Below the pieces are notes generated by a model that was not told where the DNA came from, did not search any database, and worked only from the letters and a program-made list of their open reading frames with translations. From assembly GCF_965638725.1 (NCBI RefSeq), contig NC_134970.1:749001-813000 (forward strand): DNA of 64,000 bases, given 5' to 3'. Made by a program: the position numbers and the translations under genes. This DNA comes from Aptenodytes patagonicus. Its lineage: Eukaryota; Chordata; Aves; Sphenisciformes; Spheniscidae. Below are positions 21,942-33,580 of the stretch, in pieces. Positions within the stretch are counted from its first letter, which is position 1. Each line of letters opens with the position of its first letter.

Positions 21942-21949
21942 GTGCCTTA
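21942..21949 (+). promoter_or_regulatory. miR-124 8-mer seed match in the 3' UTR
   Basis: GTGCCTTA is the exact complement of miR-124 positions 2-8 plus the A opposite position 1. It lies 256 bases after the stop in locally AU-rich sequence, a favourable context. Silencing of MCT1 by miR-124 is reported for mammals. Confidence 0.6.
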
Positions 21950-22971
21950 CAGTCTTCATATCTAGCTGAATCTGGACGAGCCTTAACTCTAAACCGTGCT
22001 TTAGCTCTGTATTCTGCTCGGGGTGGGGGGTGTGTGTGTATGCGTGTGTTTTGGGGAGTTTTGTTGTTAAAAAGCCATAAAAAGCAGGATACTGGATTTG
22101 TTGAAGCACGGTGGGCTTCAGGACTGGCCCCAGATGAATACTGCTTCACACGCTTCTTACCGCAGGCCCTCCACGGAGGGGGAGGTCCGGGCATGGGGTA
22201 GGGTGGTCTTTGGCTCCTGTGCCGGGTGCCTCCTGGCTCTGTAGGTGGTCTTTAGGTATGTTTTGAAAACACTTTAGCTACTGTAGTTCTTTAAAATCCC
22301 TCTTTTGTAGTTGTGTTCTCACGGGATATTTGGGTTGGAGAAAGATGGCTGCGGTTCAGGTTGGGCAGTTTTGCCTGCTCCGGGGCTGTGGCAGCCCCTG
22401 TGCACCTGGCCCCTGCAGCCGAGCCCTCTTGGGGAGCGCTGGGGCCCCCCCCTGCCCCCCAACTCTGCTCTGGCGGTGCCTCTTCCCAGCCCGATGCTGG
22501 GTGATATGAAACGGGTGCGAACACAGGGGCTCGGCTGGCAGTGCCAGGTCAGGGTGCTGGCCTCGGTCCCCCTGCGGGGCGGGCTTCCACCGGGGCATCC
22601 CTGTGCTGATCAGTCCCACCCAGATGGGTGTTTTGGGTGCCTGACCCCAGGCAGAGCAGAGGGGCTGGGTGGGGCAGGTGGAGATGGTACATCCCTGAGA
22701 CAGGCCTTCTGCTTTCGCTCTTTTATCTCTTAGAGAAACCTCTTTTACTTGCTTCTGTTCAACTGAGATCTTAAGGCGGTGGATGCCTAACCACTCGCAT
22801 CTAGGACACGTAAGGGGGAGGAAAGAATTTGTACGTATTTATTTTTTATTTTTTAGTGCTGGAAATATCTCAACGTACGTGGAGCAGGTTAATGGCTCTC
22901 AAGTTCTAGTAAATGTTGATCAGAAATCAATGTAAGAGGCTAAGGTTTGGGTTGTGTTTTTTTTTTTTTCA

Positions 22972-22977
22972 AATAAA
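22972..22977 (+). terminator. SLC16A1: Proximal polyadenylation signal AATAAA
   Basis: A canonical hexamer preceded by a T-rich tract and followed within 8 bases by another T run (about 22982-22989), as expected for a downstream U-rich element. Use would give a 3' UTR of about 1.3 kb. Confidence 0.6.
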
Positions 22978-23815
22978 CTTGTTTTTTTTACAATTTACCC
23001 ATCAAATGTTGACCTTCTTTCCTAGAGTCACACTTCTGTGTGCCAGACGACATGTATTTTGGGTCAGTTTTGGGGAGAGGTGAGTGGGGCTGTGGCAGAG
23101 CCTGGGTCTCCACCCACCACTCGAGCACCCCAAGGCTCCTGCTGAGCAGGTCCCACTGACTGTGGAAGCTGCTCCCCATGGAGATGCCCCTTCCCTCTGC
23201 AAGAGGAGGCTTTGGTTGGGGTTTGGGATGGCCACAGCCGAGTCTCCCCATGCACTCTGGTTTTAGAAACATTTCTATTCCCCTGCCTGTCTTTACAGGA
23301 TGCCTGTGAAAGCCTTGAGATCCCCCCCTTTATTGCAAGGGGGATGGACACACACACTTAAATGTCTGTTTCATGAGTGATGGGCAGACTTTCCTGCTGT
23401 CTGTCCCCACTGCCTCCCTCCGTGAGCTGAGCAGGGCCACTGCTGTGTGCATCCAAGGGGCCTCCTGCCTGCGGGCCTGGCACTGATGGCGGCTGAAACC
23501 AAATGAGGGGGTAAATGAAAGTCTTCCTGCCTGAGCTGCGCCGGGGTCCCCAAGCCCCTGGCAGGGTCAAGCCCTGCACTGCAGCCACTCTCCTTGTGCT
23601 CCCTTGGCTGTGAGGCCACTTCGGGCTTCATTTCAGTCCAAACCTCACAGACAGCAGGCCAGGGTGTTTTCATACTGTAGAGTAACTTTATAAAGCCAAC
23701 AGTATTTTGTACAAAAGGATTTTGTTGTACAGTGCTGAGCTGTGATACTGTAAAGCCAAGTAACTGTATTTTCATAAATGGCGTGTCTGTAGCTGCAGTA
23801 ACGGGTTCACATTAC

Positions 23816-23821
23816 AATAAA
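23816..23821 (+). terminator. SLC16A1: Distal polyadenylation signal AATAAA
   Basis: A canonical hexamer at the end of an AT-rich UTR-like stretch, followed about 30 bases later by a TGTTTTTGTAGG downstream element. Sequence after it loses its UTR-like character and becomes GC-rich. It is taken as the main end of the gene. Confidence 0.65.
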
Positions 23822-23840
23822 TCAACCCTGAGGAGCTGCC

Positions 23841-26700
23841 CCTGGCGTCCCTGTTTTTGTAGGTACAGACAAGCTGCCAGCCCTGCTCCGCTCCCTTCCG
23901 CGTGTGGGTTGTTCGCTGGGGCCGAGTCTCCCCGACAGGCAGGTCACTTGGCTGCTCTGGGCAGGGGGCTGTGGTGGTAGGGGCTGCCGAGCACTGCCGA
24001 TGCCTGTGTTGAGAGGAGCCTCGGTCCTCTGCAGTGAGAAATCCTCAGCCCCAGCCTCTGCTTTCCCAGTGCCTGACCTCCCCTGGGCAGGGGCTCTCCT
24101 GCCTACTCTGGGCTGTGGTAGCCCTGCAGCTGACACAGCTGTTGCCCTAACCAGGGCTGCCTGGGAGAAGGCTTGCGCAACCGGGGCAGGGCGCCAACCC
24201 CTTTTCTGAGGAAAAAAATGTTTAAATAATTTCCTGCTGCTTGGACTTGGCTGGCTGGGAACACTTCAGTAGTAAATCCTCGGTTGTTTTCTAAGGGTGG
24301 CCTCCATGCCCTGTCCCCGCTGTGCTGTCTAGAGCTGGGCGTCAGCCCTGTCTTGGCTCCATGCCCTGTCTGGGACCTCCTGTGGGACTGCTCCTAGGAT
24401 CCACTGCTGTGGAAGTGCAGGTGAAGGAGGAAGGCGTGCGTGGGTTCAGGAGAAGTTTGCTCTTGCCCTGTATTAGGCTATAAAGTGACTCAGGCTAGAA
24501 GTCATATAATTGCCCTGCTTGTAAGGGCGGAGCACGGGGGCCCTTGCTGCATGCTGTAGCAGGGCTGGCATTGCAGCAGGGTGCAGACTCTGCCCTGTGG
24601 CAAGCCTTTCCTCCTGCAGCAGCCTGGCCGGGCAGGGGCTGTCTCTGTGCCTGGTTCCTCCCTCGTGGCTCAGCTCGCAGAAGGAGCAGGGCTATATTTA
24701 GTCACGTTGTTTCTGTAAGCAAAGGTGTCTGCACCACTGGGAAGTACAAGAGTGGTGCTCGGTTCCCAGAGTCCCTCACTGTTACCTGCCCATAAAACAG
24801 GAGCTAAAATAAGCCATGGGGCATGGTGTAACTGGCGGGAGCCCTGGCTTTTGCCATGGTGGTGGATGCTGAAACCGGCCCTTGGTCCCTTCGGGGAGGT
24901 GCCGCTCTGTGAGAGCCTGTGTCACAGGGACATCCCTGCGGGCTGGACCCAAGGGACTGCTTAACCACAGCAGCCTGGGACCTGCTGAGACGGTACCTCT
25001 GCAAAGAGCCACAGAAAGCCCGTGGGGACATAGTGTTTCCCCATTCCCCAGGCCAAGAGGTCCTGGCAGCAGTGGCCAAGCAGTGCGGGCATTGCTGGCA
25101 AGCCCCTGCTGATTGCAGCGCTGTGGAGCCAGCCCCTGTGAGTTATTGCACAGATTTCCTTTGTGCGCTCCGTCAGGCTGCCTTCCTTCCTCCCGGGGGT
25201 AGCAAAATAAAATTCTCTTCATAGCGGGCAGAATTGAGGAAATACTTGGGAGCTAATTCCCGTGCAGTTTGTTTTCCCAAACATCTGAGGTCGCCAGCCA
25301 GAAATGCTCGGCAGCAGCTGGGGGGGGGGGAATCCCAGAGGAGCGGGCGGTGGCTCCAGCAGCCGTCCGGGAACAGCTACCAGCTGCCGACCGCTGGTGG
25401 CAGCCCCGGCCGGCTGATGTTGTGGCAGTGCTGCCGGTGGGAGCCAGGATGAGCCAGGTAGACCCAGGTTGCGGGCCGCCCTCCTTCCTTCTCCTCTTCC
25501 CTGTTTTAGGGAATTTGGGGGATGTGGGGGGGTCACTGGGTGACCCGTTGTGGATGCAGTGGCAGGGGCTGGGGAACTGCTACTGCCTCTGCTCTGGCAT
25601 TGGGGCACCCTCCACCTGCCCACTGCCTTGCTGGAGTGCCCAAGTGCACCCCAGCCCCATGGGTGTCCTGGGCCCATTTCCCCTTTCTGTGGGGCAGGAA
25701 GCTCCTGCCATGATGCCTGTGGTACTGCGAGGGGCCAGAGCAGGCAGGGGAGAGGACAGTCCCATAGCAGCCCTGCATGCACAGACGCTCCCGGCCTCCC
25801 AAAATGGCCTAATCCTCCCCACAATGCGGCACAATCCCCTTCCCGGTGAGGGGGGAGCTGGACCGTAGAGCTCATTCATGTGACAAGCATGAGGAGGGGA
25901 TCTGGGTCCTTGCCCGGCTCCCGCTCCGCCCAGGGAGTTTATTCAGGTTTTTCGGGAGATTTGGGTTCTGCTGAGTGTGCAGCTCCAGCTGACTGTTCGG
26001 GGCTGCTGCTCTGCAAACAACCGCTGCCGTTCCCAGCCGCCTACGAAGGCGCTGGACTGGGCAATGCTGAGGCGAGTGCTGTGCCAGGGAAAGGAGGGCA
26101 GCTGCAGGGAAAGGCAACTCTGTCCCATGGCCCGGGCTGCCCGGCTGGGTGTGCAGAGCCCCCGGGCTCAACCACGGCGGGAGGCAGCAGGTGCCCATCC
26201 TGGCTGGGACAGGGGCAAGGAGAAGCGGCAGGGTGGCTGCTGCTGGCTGCCACCTTCTTGCTGCAGGCGAGTGCGCGGGAATGACCACAGCCCCGCGGCG
26301 CCCACCTCTGCTCCCACCTCTGCTCCCACAGAGGCTTTGAGATTAACCATGGTTGCAGAGATGCTTCCTCCAGCATCACCCAAACTCCCCAGTTTGCAGC
26401 TGAGGAACAGGAGGAACCCGCAGGATGAACTCATAGCCCGCGGGGAAGCCTTCCTCTTCCTCCTCCTTGGGCTGCCCGCAGGACAGGGCTGGCTCCGGGC
26501 TTGTGCCCCGGCACAGGCAGAGCGCTCTCTGCCTGCCTGTGCTCCTGCAGTGAGTGCCCCGGTTCAGCCCTGAGGTCAGCCCCCCCACAGCCCTGCATGG
26601 GGGGAGGTGGGCAGGACCAGACACACGGCCACAGCCATGGCTGTGTGCTCAGCCTTTGCTGCCTGGTCTGGACTCTGCAGGGAAAAGCAACAGCCCCTTA
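23841..26700. other. GC-rich downstream flank, no gene seen
   Basis: Both strands have overlapping short open frames typical of GC-rich non-coding DNA. None resembles a known protein or is bounded by paired splice sites. A G homopolymer lies at about 25320-25330, and a two-copy 12-bp CTCCCACCTCTG-like repeat lies near 26302-26327. Confidence 0.6.
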
Positions 26701-26830
26701 ATGTATGAGCAAAGCAGCATTACAGGAGACAGATAATCAATTGCTACGAGATGATCATCAATTATTTTCACTGCACTTTATATTCTGTTAATGAGAGCCC
26801 TTTGCCAGTGTCATGGAGCCATTACAGGGG
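26700..26830. promoter_or_regulatory. AT-rich island 1 (candidate enhancer)
   Basis: A sharp drop in GC between GC-rich flanks, with TAAT/ATTA cores, GATAATCAATTG near 26731 and ATCATCAATTATTTT near 26754. It has no coding potential. An enhancer role is inferred from composition and motif density only. Confidence 0.3.
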
Positions 26831-28480
26831 AGGTGAGTGATGCTTGGCTGCTGCACGGCAGTGAGAGGTGACTGCAGGCCGCAGCGCATGCCCCGGGGTG
26901 GCTCCCGCGGGTCGGATGGGCTGTGTTCACTGCAAACACTGCCAAGGACAATCTGCTGCACTTTGGCCGGGCTTTTTCCCTGGGTGGACCTGAGACCTTT
27001 GCTCTGCTTCATGTAAATTGTGGCTTCCTCGTGTTACTCAGGTGCAGCCTTGAGAACAGCCCCAAGATCCGGGGCACGTGGTGCTGCCCAGGCAGGGGCT
27101 GGGATGCTGCAGCTGGGGTGCCACAGGGTGCTCGGGGTGGCTCCAGGCCAATGAGGCAAAGGAGGTGTTTGTGCGAAAAGCTGGCTGGAGGCATATGGTG
27201 GGCAGGCCGATCCTGTCTGTGCTGCGTGCTGCGTGCCATGACTGCGCACGGTGGGAAGAGGCTGCACCGGCCTGGACATGTCCCGAGCACCCCAGGCTTT
27301 CTGCAGCGCTGGCTGACGGCTGCTGCGCTGGCAGCTGGGAGGGCCAGGGCCTTGGCCAAATGCCTGTCTGTGCCCAGAGCCGTGCCCACTGCCCTGCCTG
27401 TCCCGTGCCCTGGTGTGCGGCAGGGGGAGGAGGAGATGCTCGTGGCCACCCTGGACCCCACCGGGCCCAGCAGGAGGGAGTTGTGAGGCCGGCTTCCCCG
27501 GGCACACAGCATGGCGAAACACGAACCCCTGCTCCTCCAGGAGCTCTGAGCCAGGTCTGCTGCCGGCCCCGCTTCCCATATGATGGATGTTGCATGGTGC
27601 CAAGATGTGCCCATTTCAGGACACAGTCCTGGAGACTGGGAGAAACACTTCTTGCTTGAGAACTGGCGAAGTGTCAGTGCAGCAGCGAGCAGGAACCATC
27701 CCCACATGTGGTGGGAGTGTGGGGGAGTAGGGGCTGCAGTGGGTCCATCAGCCCCGGAGTGGAGGGGTGGGGCTGTGGGGCCGGGGCCATGGCCGTGCCG
27801 TGCCAGGCAGCTCTGGGCTCACGGATGCATCGAGCGGCCAGTGCTCCGGGCAGGGGCTGGCCAGGCTCCCGCACTGCATTGCAACGCTCCCGGGTAGGTG
27901 GGAGACAGCCCAAGGAAGGGGCAAACCTGCTGCCCAAATCCGTGCAGGGAGGTGGCCTTTGTGGGGCCATGGGCCACTGCGAGGCGTGCAGGCAGGAGGC
28001 TGCTTGCAGGCAGGAGCAGCTTGCAGGCAGGAGGCTGCTGGGAGGCCCTTTGCCTTGCCATGCACAGCACTGCACAGGCAGCCAGGCATCAGATCCACCT
28101 GCATGAGCACCCTTTCGTGGCAACACCCCCCGGCCCCGCTCCCCCAGCAGCATGCCCACACCCTGCATCCGTACCGTGCCCCACAGCCCACAGCATCCCA
28201 GGGGGGCCAGACACTGCACCCTGGGCAGCTTCCGCAGCTCTAACATCCCTGCTGGAGCCTGTTCCTGCAGCAGGTGGACGAGGCCGTTTCTGCCGGTGGC
28301 AGGGGCACGGTGCTGGAAGCACGGTGCCAGCAGGGCATGGGGAGGCCAGTGCATTCGGGGGGTGCAGGTGGGAGCCAGGGGGCCGGGGGCTGTGGGCCGG
28401 GATGCAGGCAGGGCTGTGCCGAGTTAACCCAACCTGCCTGCACCTGTGACTCCGGGCACGAGAGCTGAGAATAATTGCAC
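26831..28480. other. GC-rich intergenic block, no gene seen
   Basis: It holds dense overlapping open frames on all strands without recognisable protein content. It contains the short tandem repeat at 27988-28040. Confidence 0.55.
27988..28040. repeat. Three-copy imperfect tandem repeat, 17-18 bp unit
   Basis: The unit GCAGGCAGGAGGCTGCTT appears three times in a row; the middle copy is altered to GCAGGCAGGAGCAGCTT. It looks like a young minisatellite-like duplication. Confidence 0.75.
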
Positions 28481-28740
28481 TAGGAAAAGATTAACACTGA
28501 GTAAATCAAAACAGTATGATCCCAGCCATGATTAACAAAGTATTAATTAATTACGTACCCACAGAAAAAAAGATAGCTAATTACCTTCTATGGAAAATTA
28601 GGGGGGAAAGACAGAAAATGAAACATGTTTAAAATTTAATTAGAGGCTGCATGTTGTGCATAAGAATGAGCCTGTTTTTGTGAATTTTAATTGTTTGCAA
28701 TTACAGATCAATGTCTCATTTTCATCTCCTCGCCATCAGG
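28480..28740. promoter_or_regulatory. AT-rich island 2, dense in TAATTA homeodomain cores
   Basis: It contains TATTAATTAATTA at 28541-28553, GCTAATTACC near 28576 and TTTAATTAGAGG near 28635, plus GATTAACAAAG near 28530. Together these are at least four homeodomain-type sites in about 110 bp. There is no coding frame. It is flanked by GC-rich filler. This is one of the better candidate conserved non-coding elements in the window. Confidence 0.4.
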
Positions 28741-30370
28741 CAGTGAGCTGCATCCCCCTCCAGTGGTGCTGGTCTCCCACCTCCCCTCTGCTCTATCCCC
28801 TGCAGCCGGCGTGGGGTGGCCAAGCCATGGAGGAGCAGAGCAGTGTCGTGGCGGCTCCTCGGCCGAGAGCCCGAGCTGCTCCTGCGGTGCGGGTGCTGAG
28901 CCCGAGCCCCGTGCTGACCCCTCTAGCGCTCCCCTTCCTTTGATGTCTGTCTCAGGAGTGCCCGCAGCCTGCAGACAATGAAATGGTAAAGCTAACCAGG
29001 CTTTGAACTGCAATAAACCATGTGAAAATGGAATCAATTCTGCAGTTGGATGACTCAGTAATGAAGAGTCAAGTCCCACACTGCGGTGTGTCACATCTCT
29101 GATATCTTCATTGCTTTTATCTGCATGGAGGGAGCAGATTTACCCAGCTTTCAACTGAGACTGCAGCAAACAGGCTGGTGATTATCCCCTTCCCAGAGAC
29201 ATCCCGGAGGTTAATCCCTTGATCCACCCCAGCGCACCGGGGTGGGAGGGGAAGCTGCCGGCGGAGAGCTCGGTCCTGCACCGTCAGCGGGCGCTGCAGG
29301 AGCATCGCCAGCCATCCCCAGCTGCGGGGCCCCAGCTCTGCCCGGCACGTACGTGCAGCCCGGCACCAGTGCCTGTGGCAGGGCAGCAGGGTGGCCAGAG
29401 CAGCCCGAGGGGCACTCAGCAGGCTTTGGAGCTGTTTTCCAGCAGGAGCGTGGCCCGGGCAGAGCTGAGAGCAGCGCTGGGCTCCCTGCGAGGCCAGGGG
29501 GAAATCCCTTGCGGGGCTGTGCAGGACACGGCAGCTGGTGACAGGGCTTTGGGCTGGGGCCGGGGCCAGGGTGGGAACAAGGAACAGAGCAGTGAGGGAC
29601 TAATACGTTAGTAACATTTTAAAATAAAACACTTGGTCTCACCCAGAACAACTTCTGTTACTACATCAGGTCAGCCTCAAGCTTAGGAAATGCCTGAGAA
29701 GCCAGTCAGAGCACGAACCCCGGCCTGGCGCCAGGCATCGTCCTAAACCATTTCTATCCCTCTTCAAAGCTGAAGGGGGAAAAGCCACACCTGGCTGCAG
29801 TCCCAGCCCCCAGCAAAGGTGCTCAGGCAGCCCCAGCTCTGAACTCAGCCGCGATGTGCAGACACATTACAGTGCATCAGCCACTTCAGAGTGCATCCTC
29901 ACCAAACATGCAGTTCTGTGGCGCTGAAATCAGCAGCTCTGAACAGCCTGTGCTGGCCAGATTGCACGCAGGAGCTAAGGGAACGATTGAAAATGTCTAT
30001 AAAATAATTTAGGAGCTTCTCTTCCAAGTTTCTTCCTGCACAAAGGGAAGGAACCGTAAAATGGGGCAATTTGCTCAGCAGCAGCTGCAACCCAGAGCTG
30101 GTCCCAGCCCGCGCAGGCGGGGTCCATCGGCACTGTCCGGCAGCTGGGACCACTTGGCTTCACTGTCGGGACAAGGTGCAGATCAGTGGACATGTTTCCC
30201 AGGCCTCAGCCTTGGCTGTTGCTGCTTTCGAAGGAGCGGTGCTGCCTTTGAACACTTCCCTGCGGCAGCCTTGGGTCTGTGCTGTCCTGCGCCGGGCACT
30301 GCGACGCGGCCCCATCCTTTGGGGGCAGGTGGCAGATACTGGGACAGCTGTCACTGCTCTGTGACGCATC
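28741..30370. other. Mixed intergenic DNA, no gene seen
   Basis: A small AT-richer patch lies at about 28985-29140, with a TGACTCA AP-1-type motif near 29050. The rest is GC-rich with no supportable exon. Short AT-rich runs occur near 29600-29640 and 29985-30015. Confidence 0.5.
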
Positions 30371-30720
30371 TTGTGTCAAAACCGGTAAGATCTCCCATTA
30401 GTTGAAGCTATAGTTTTGTCCTGTCCTAAAACCAAGATCTTATCAGGTTTGACTTTAAGTATGTAATGAATAGCATACAAGGCAGAACAAACCTAATTAT
30501 GAAATACACTTGTGCTAATAACTGCTTTTGAGACCATATGGGGATCTAATACATGCCAAATAAAAGGCAAAGCAAGCCATTATCCTGAAATGTCTGGTTC
30601 TTGCTCAGCCAAACACTATGAAATCATTATGTTTAATTATGGGATATCACCCTTGAATACCAGCTTACTAGTTATTTATAATGATTTCTGAATGCACATT
30701 ATAATCTCCTGGACAGGGCA
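30370..30720. promoter_or_regulatory. AT-rich island 3 (candidate enhancer)
   Basis: About 350 bases of AT-rich, non-repetitive DNA with repeated ATTA/TAAT cores (near 30494, 30635 and 30695) and AAGATCTTATCAGG near 30432, which includes a TTATC GATA-type core. It has sharp GC-rich borders and no coding potential. Confidence 0.35.
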
Positions 30721-31639
30721 CTGACAGTTGCCGCGGGCGGCTGCAGCTCATGGTGCTTTCCTGTGGCTGGGCACCGTTTCTCCCAGGAGTTAACGCTGCC
30801 TCATTTTATCATCCAGCAGGCTCGGAGGTCCCTGTTCTGCAAGGACACCACCACGGCAGGAACAGCTTTTGCTTCCTTTTCTCCCTGTGATACGCCGGGG
30901 TGCCGGCTGTGCACCCAGAGCTTCCCCAAGCACAGCCCGAAGGGTACAGTGGGGTGAAGGGCCCCATGCCCCCGTCCCCCATTCCTGGGGCCAGGGGAAG
31001 CGGCAGGATGGGGTAAGCAGGAGAGGGTGTTGCCCTGCAGCTGCGGCAGACCTGTCCCCTTTGGGCACACGTGCCAGGGGCAGAAGGGCCGTTGGTTTGT
31101 GGAAAGCATGTGCTCGTGCATTTACGAGGCAGCTGTGCGGGAGAACAGCGGCAGTTTTGGGGGAGCAGCCGCGCACCCCGTCCGCCAGCCTGCGGATGTT
31201 CCTGCTGCTGTGGCCGTGGGTGTGTGGGGCGCGTGCAGAGCCCATCGTGGCTGTCACCCCTCCCTGATGCTCGACCTACTGCCCTGTATTTCTGCTCCCT
31301 TGCAGTCCCTTAAGCTCTTTGCCACCAGAGTATCTCCTGCCCATTGTTCCACACCCCGGGGAAGCCTGGTTAGTGCTAATTCTCGAGGGAGTCCCAGGGG
31401 TGCTTGCGGCTGGCTGATTGCCCCTCCAAGGGCAGGGCACTGCGGGTGGACAGAGGAGCATCTCCACAACACCGGGGTAAGGGGTACCAGTAACAAGGAC
31501 ACAAGACTCCCAGAAATTGCTCCTCGATGACTTCACCACATTAATGGCAAAGAGAACAGTCCCTGCGTTGGCCACCTGCTTTTCAGCTCGGTGGGGGAAA
31601 GGAAAAGGTCTCATTTGCTGTGTTGACTGTTCAAGCGGG
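30721..31639. other. GC-rich intergenic block, no gene seen
   Basis: Short overlapping frames only; no recognised protein, RNA gene or repeat. Confidence 0.5.
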
Positions 31640-32060
31640 TGCTGGCTGGGGCCAGGGACCAGGCAGGGTCTGGCCGGGGCACGCGGGCGCTCAGCCCCTG
31701 CCTCGGTCCCTTCATCCCCACTTTCCTTTAACTCCTCTCTCAGCCTCTGCTTTTCCCTGGGGGGCCCGGGCAGGGGCAGCCCCCGGCAGCGGGGGCCAGG
31801 CCAAGGCGACCTCAGCTCCTCTTCCTCGCCGCTCCCCGCAGTCCTTCACAGCGGAGTCGCAAGAGGGCACTGTGCGGCTGGCGCAGGCTGCGGGGACGCC
31901 TGGCCGCCCCGGCACGGAGATGCCGCTTTACAGGCTGACGGCCTTGGCCTCGGATGCCCTAGACCCGGCTACCAACAAGTGCCTGGCGCTGAACAACAGC
32001 TCCAGTGGGTTCCTTGGCGTGGGGTGAGCGGCAGGACGGGCTGGGGCAGCCCCCGGCGCG
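31640..32060 (+). other. CpG-rich segment with a possible exon-like stretch
   Basis: CpG dinucleotides are locally frequent compared with the flanks. Within it, a CCCCGCAG acceptor-like site near 31841 precedes an open frame reading toward PLYRLTALASDALDPATNKC and ending at TGA 32025-32027, with a GGGTGAGCGG donor-like site near 32023. I do not recognise the peptide. It could be an exon of an unannotated transcript or chance. Confidence 0.25.
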
Positions 32061-33235
32061 AGGGCTGGGGCCAGCGATGCTGGGCGGTCACTGGTCACGT
32101 ACTGTTAAGCCAGCCACGAGTCACCAGGTCTTCAAAAAGAGAGGGTATGTTCTATAGCTAAGGTAAAACACTTGCCTGCCAGAACACACTACTCATTGCA
32201 GTCCTCTAGCTAATTTGTTGTTGTTGGAGGTAATGGACAGCTTTTGTTTAGCCATGAAATTTAAAAAAACCCCAACAACAAAAAGCAGGAAAAATAAGTA
32301 CTAGCACTCTCAGCATGTCTCCATGGAAGTAGAACAAGTAGGATTAATGCACGGCATGATGGAATAAAGAAGTGCTGCTTTCAATGACTTAAGAGGGACA
32401 AGACAGGAGGAATGAAAGCAAAGTGTGGGAGGGGAGGGGAATTAAACCTCACCGGGACGGAAAGCAGAGGAGCTGAGAGCAAGGGCTCCTCTGAGCATCT
32501 CATTGAAGTGACCTTCACCTGTGGAGCTGAGGAGAAAACCCATGGGACTCAACATTGCTGCTCCTGCAGCCTTTCCCTCGGAGCCCAGAGCGAGCGCCCT
32601 GTGCCGCAGGACGGGGATGGCCGTGCTGCGCCTGGCCCTGACGCTGCTGAGAATTAAAACTTCACCAAGGCAGGAAATCCAGCTGCTGCCATACGAGGAC
32701 CTGAGCACACAGCTCACATCGCTTGGCACACGCAGGGTTACCCAATTTACAGGATTTATGACCTCCAGTGCTTCCCATGTTTTCTCTACCCTCTCCTATT
32801 AATCAATAACCCATTATCATAACCCTTAGGAAATGATTTATAGATTGTATCTTCAGTTTCCATCTTGGAAACAGTACTTGTCTGCATCACAGCTTGCTCT
32901 AGAGCCTCTGGGCTGTGAGGATGAATAGAGATAGTGTGTGCTGGCTCGGAGGGGAAGGAACAGCACGGCCACCTGCCCGGCAATGAAGACATCCCACGCC
33001 CTGGTGTCCCTGTGCAGCACCAAGCCATGGCCCCTGTGCTCCTGCCTATGCCAGCCGTGCAGGGGGCTGCAGCCCCCAGCGTGGTGGGGAATGGTCTGGG
33101 CTGGAGAGCAGCGGGCAGGAGCAGGAGGCAAAGCTCCAGTAGCCCAAGTCCCGGTGGCCACCGGGCTACTGGTCTGTACAAAGGCATTTTCCTGGCACTG
33201 CAGCCACCGCTGGCAGTGAGAGCACAGCCGTGAGT
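32061..33235. other. Mixed intergenic DNA with AT-rich patches
   Basis: AT-richer stretches at about 32110-32450 and 32740-32900 flank GC-richer DNA. No exon or RNA gene is supportable. Confidence 0.5.
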
Positions 33236-33580
33236 TTGCTGTGCCATTGGTTGCGGAGCATGTTATCTCCAGAATTAATATGCAATCGGCCAGGGGCATG
33301 GATTATTATAGCAAAATTATGCAACTAAGTAGGTTGTTAACAAGTTGATCTAAAATTCATAAATGAGGGGGGGAAAGATAACAGGGCAGAGAACGGCAGG
33401 CTCAATTAATTTAAACTGTTTGATGAGGAATCAGCGATGTAGGGAATGAGATAGGGAGGAGGATTAAAGGGAGTTCATATTTAAAATCAATTTGAAAGGG
33501 TGCCAGAAACCACTCCATTCAGACTTGGTCATTGTGAGACCTCGTCACTTCTTTCATTAGTTCCAAACTCATTTTTGCCT
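33235..33580. promoter_or_regulatory. AT-rich island 4 (candidate enhancer)
   Basis: A non-coding AT-rich stretch with AGAATTAATATGCAATCGG near 33271, ATTATGCAAC near 33315 and CTCAATTAATTTAAAC near 33400. The ATGCAA cores are related to the POU octamer. Function is inferred only. Confidence 0.35.

Larger units (their letters stand above)
21687..23840 (+). other. SLC16A1: SLC16A1 3' untranslated region
   Basis: About 2.15 kb from the stop codon to just past the distal AATAAA, which is close to the roughly 2 kb 3' UTR of mammalian SLC16A1. It contains a GTG-rich stretch near 22027-22050, a miR-124 seed match at 21942, an AU-rich patch with ATTTATTT-like sequence at about 22835-22857, and two poly(A) signals. 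The last 200 bases (about 23660-23840) are AT-rich and look like a typical terminal UTR. The cleavage point is inferred. Confidence 0.75.
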
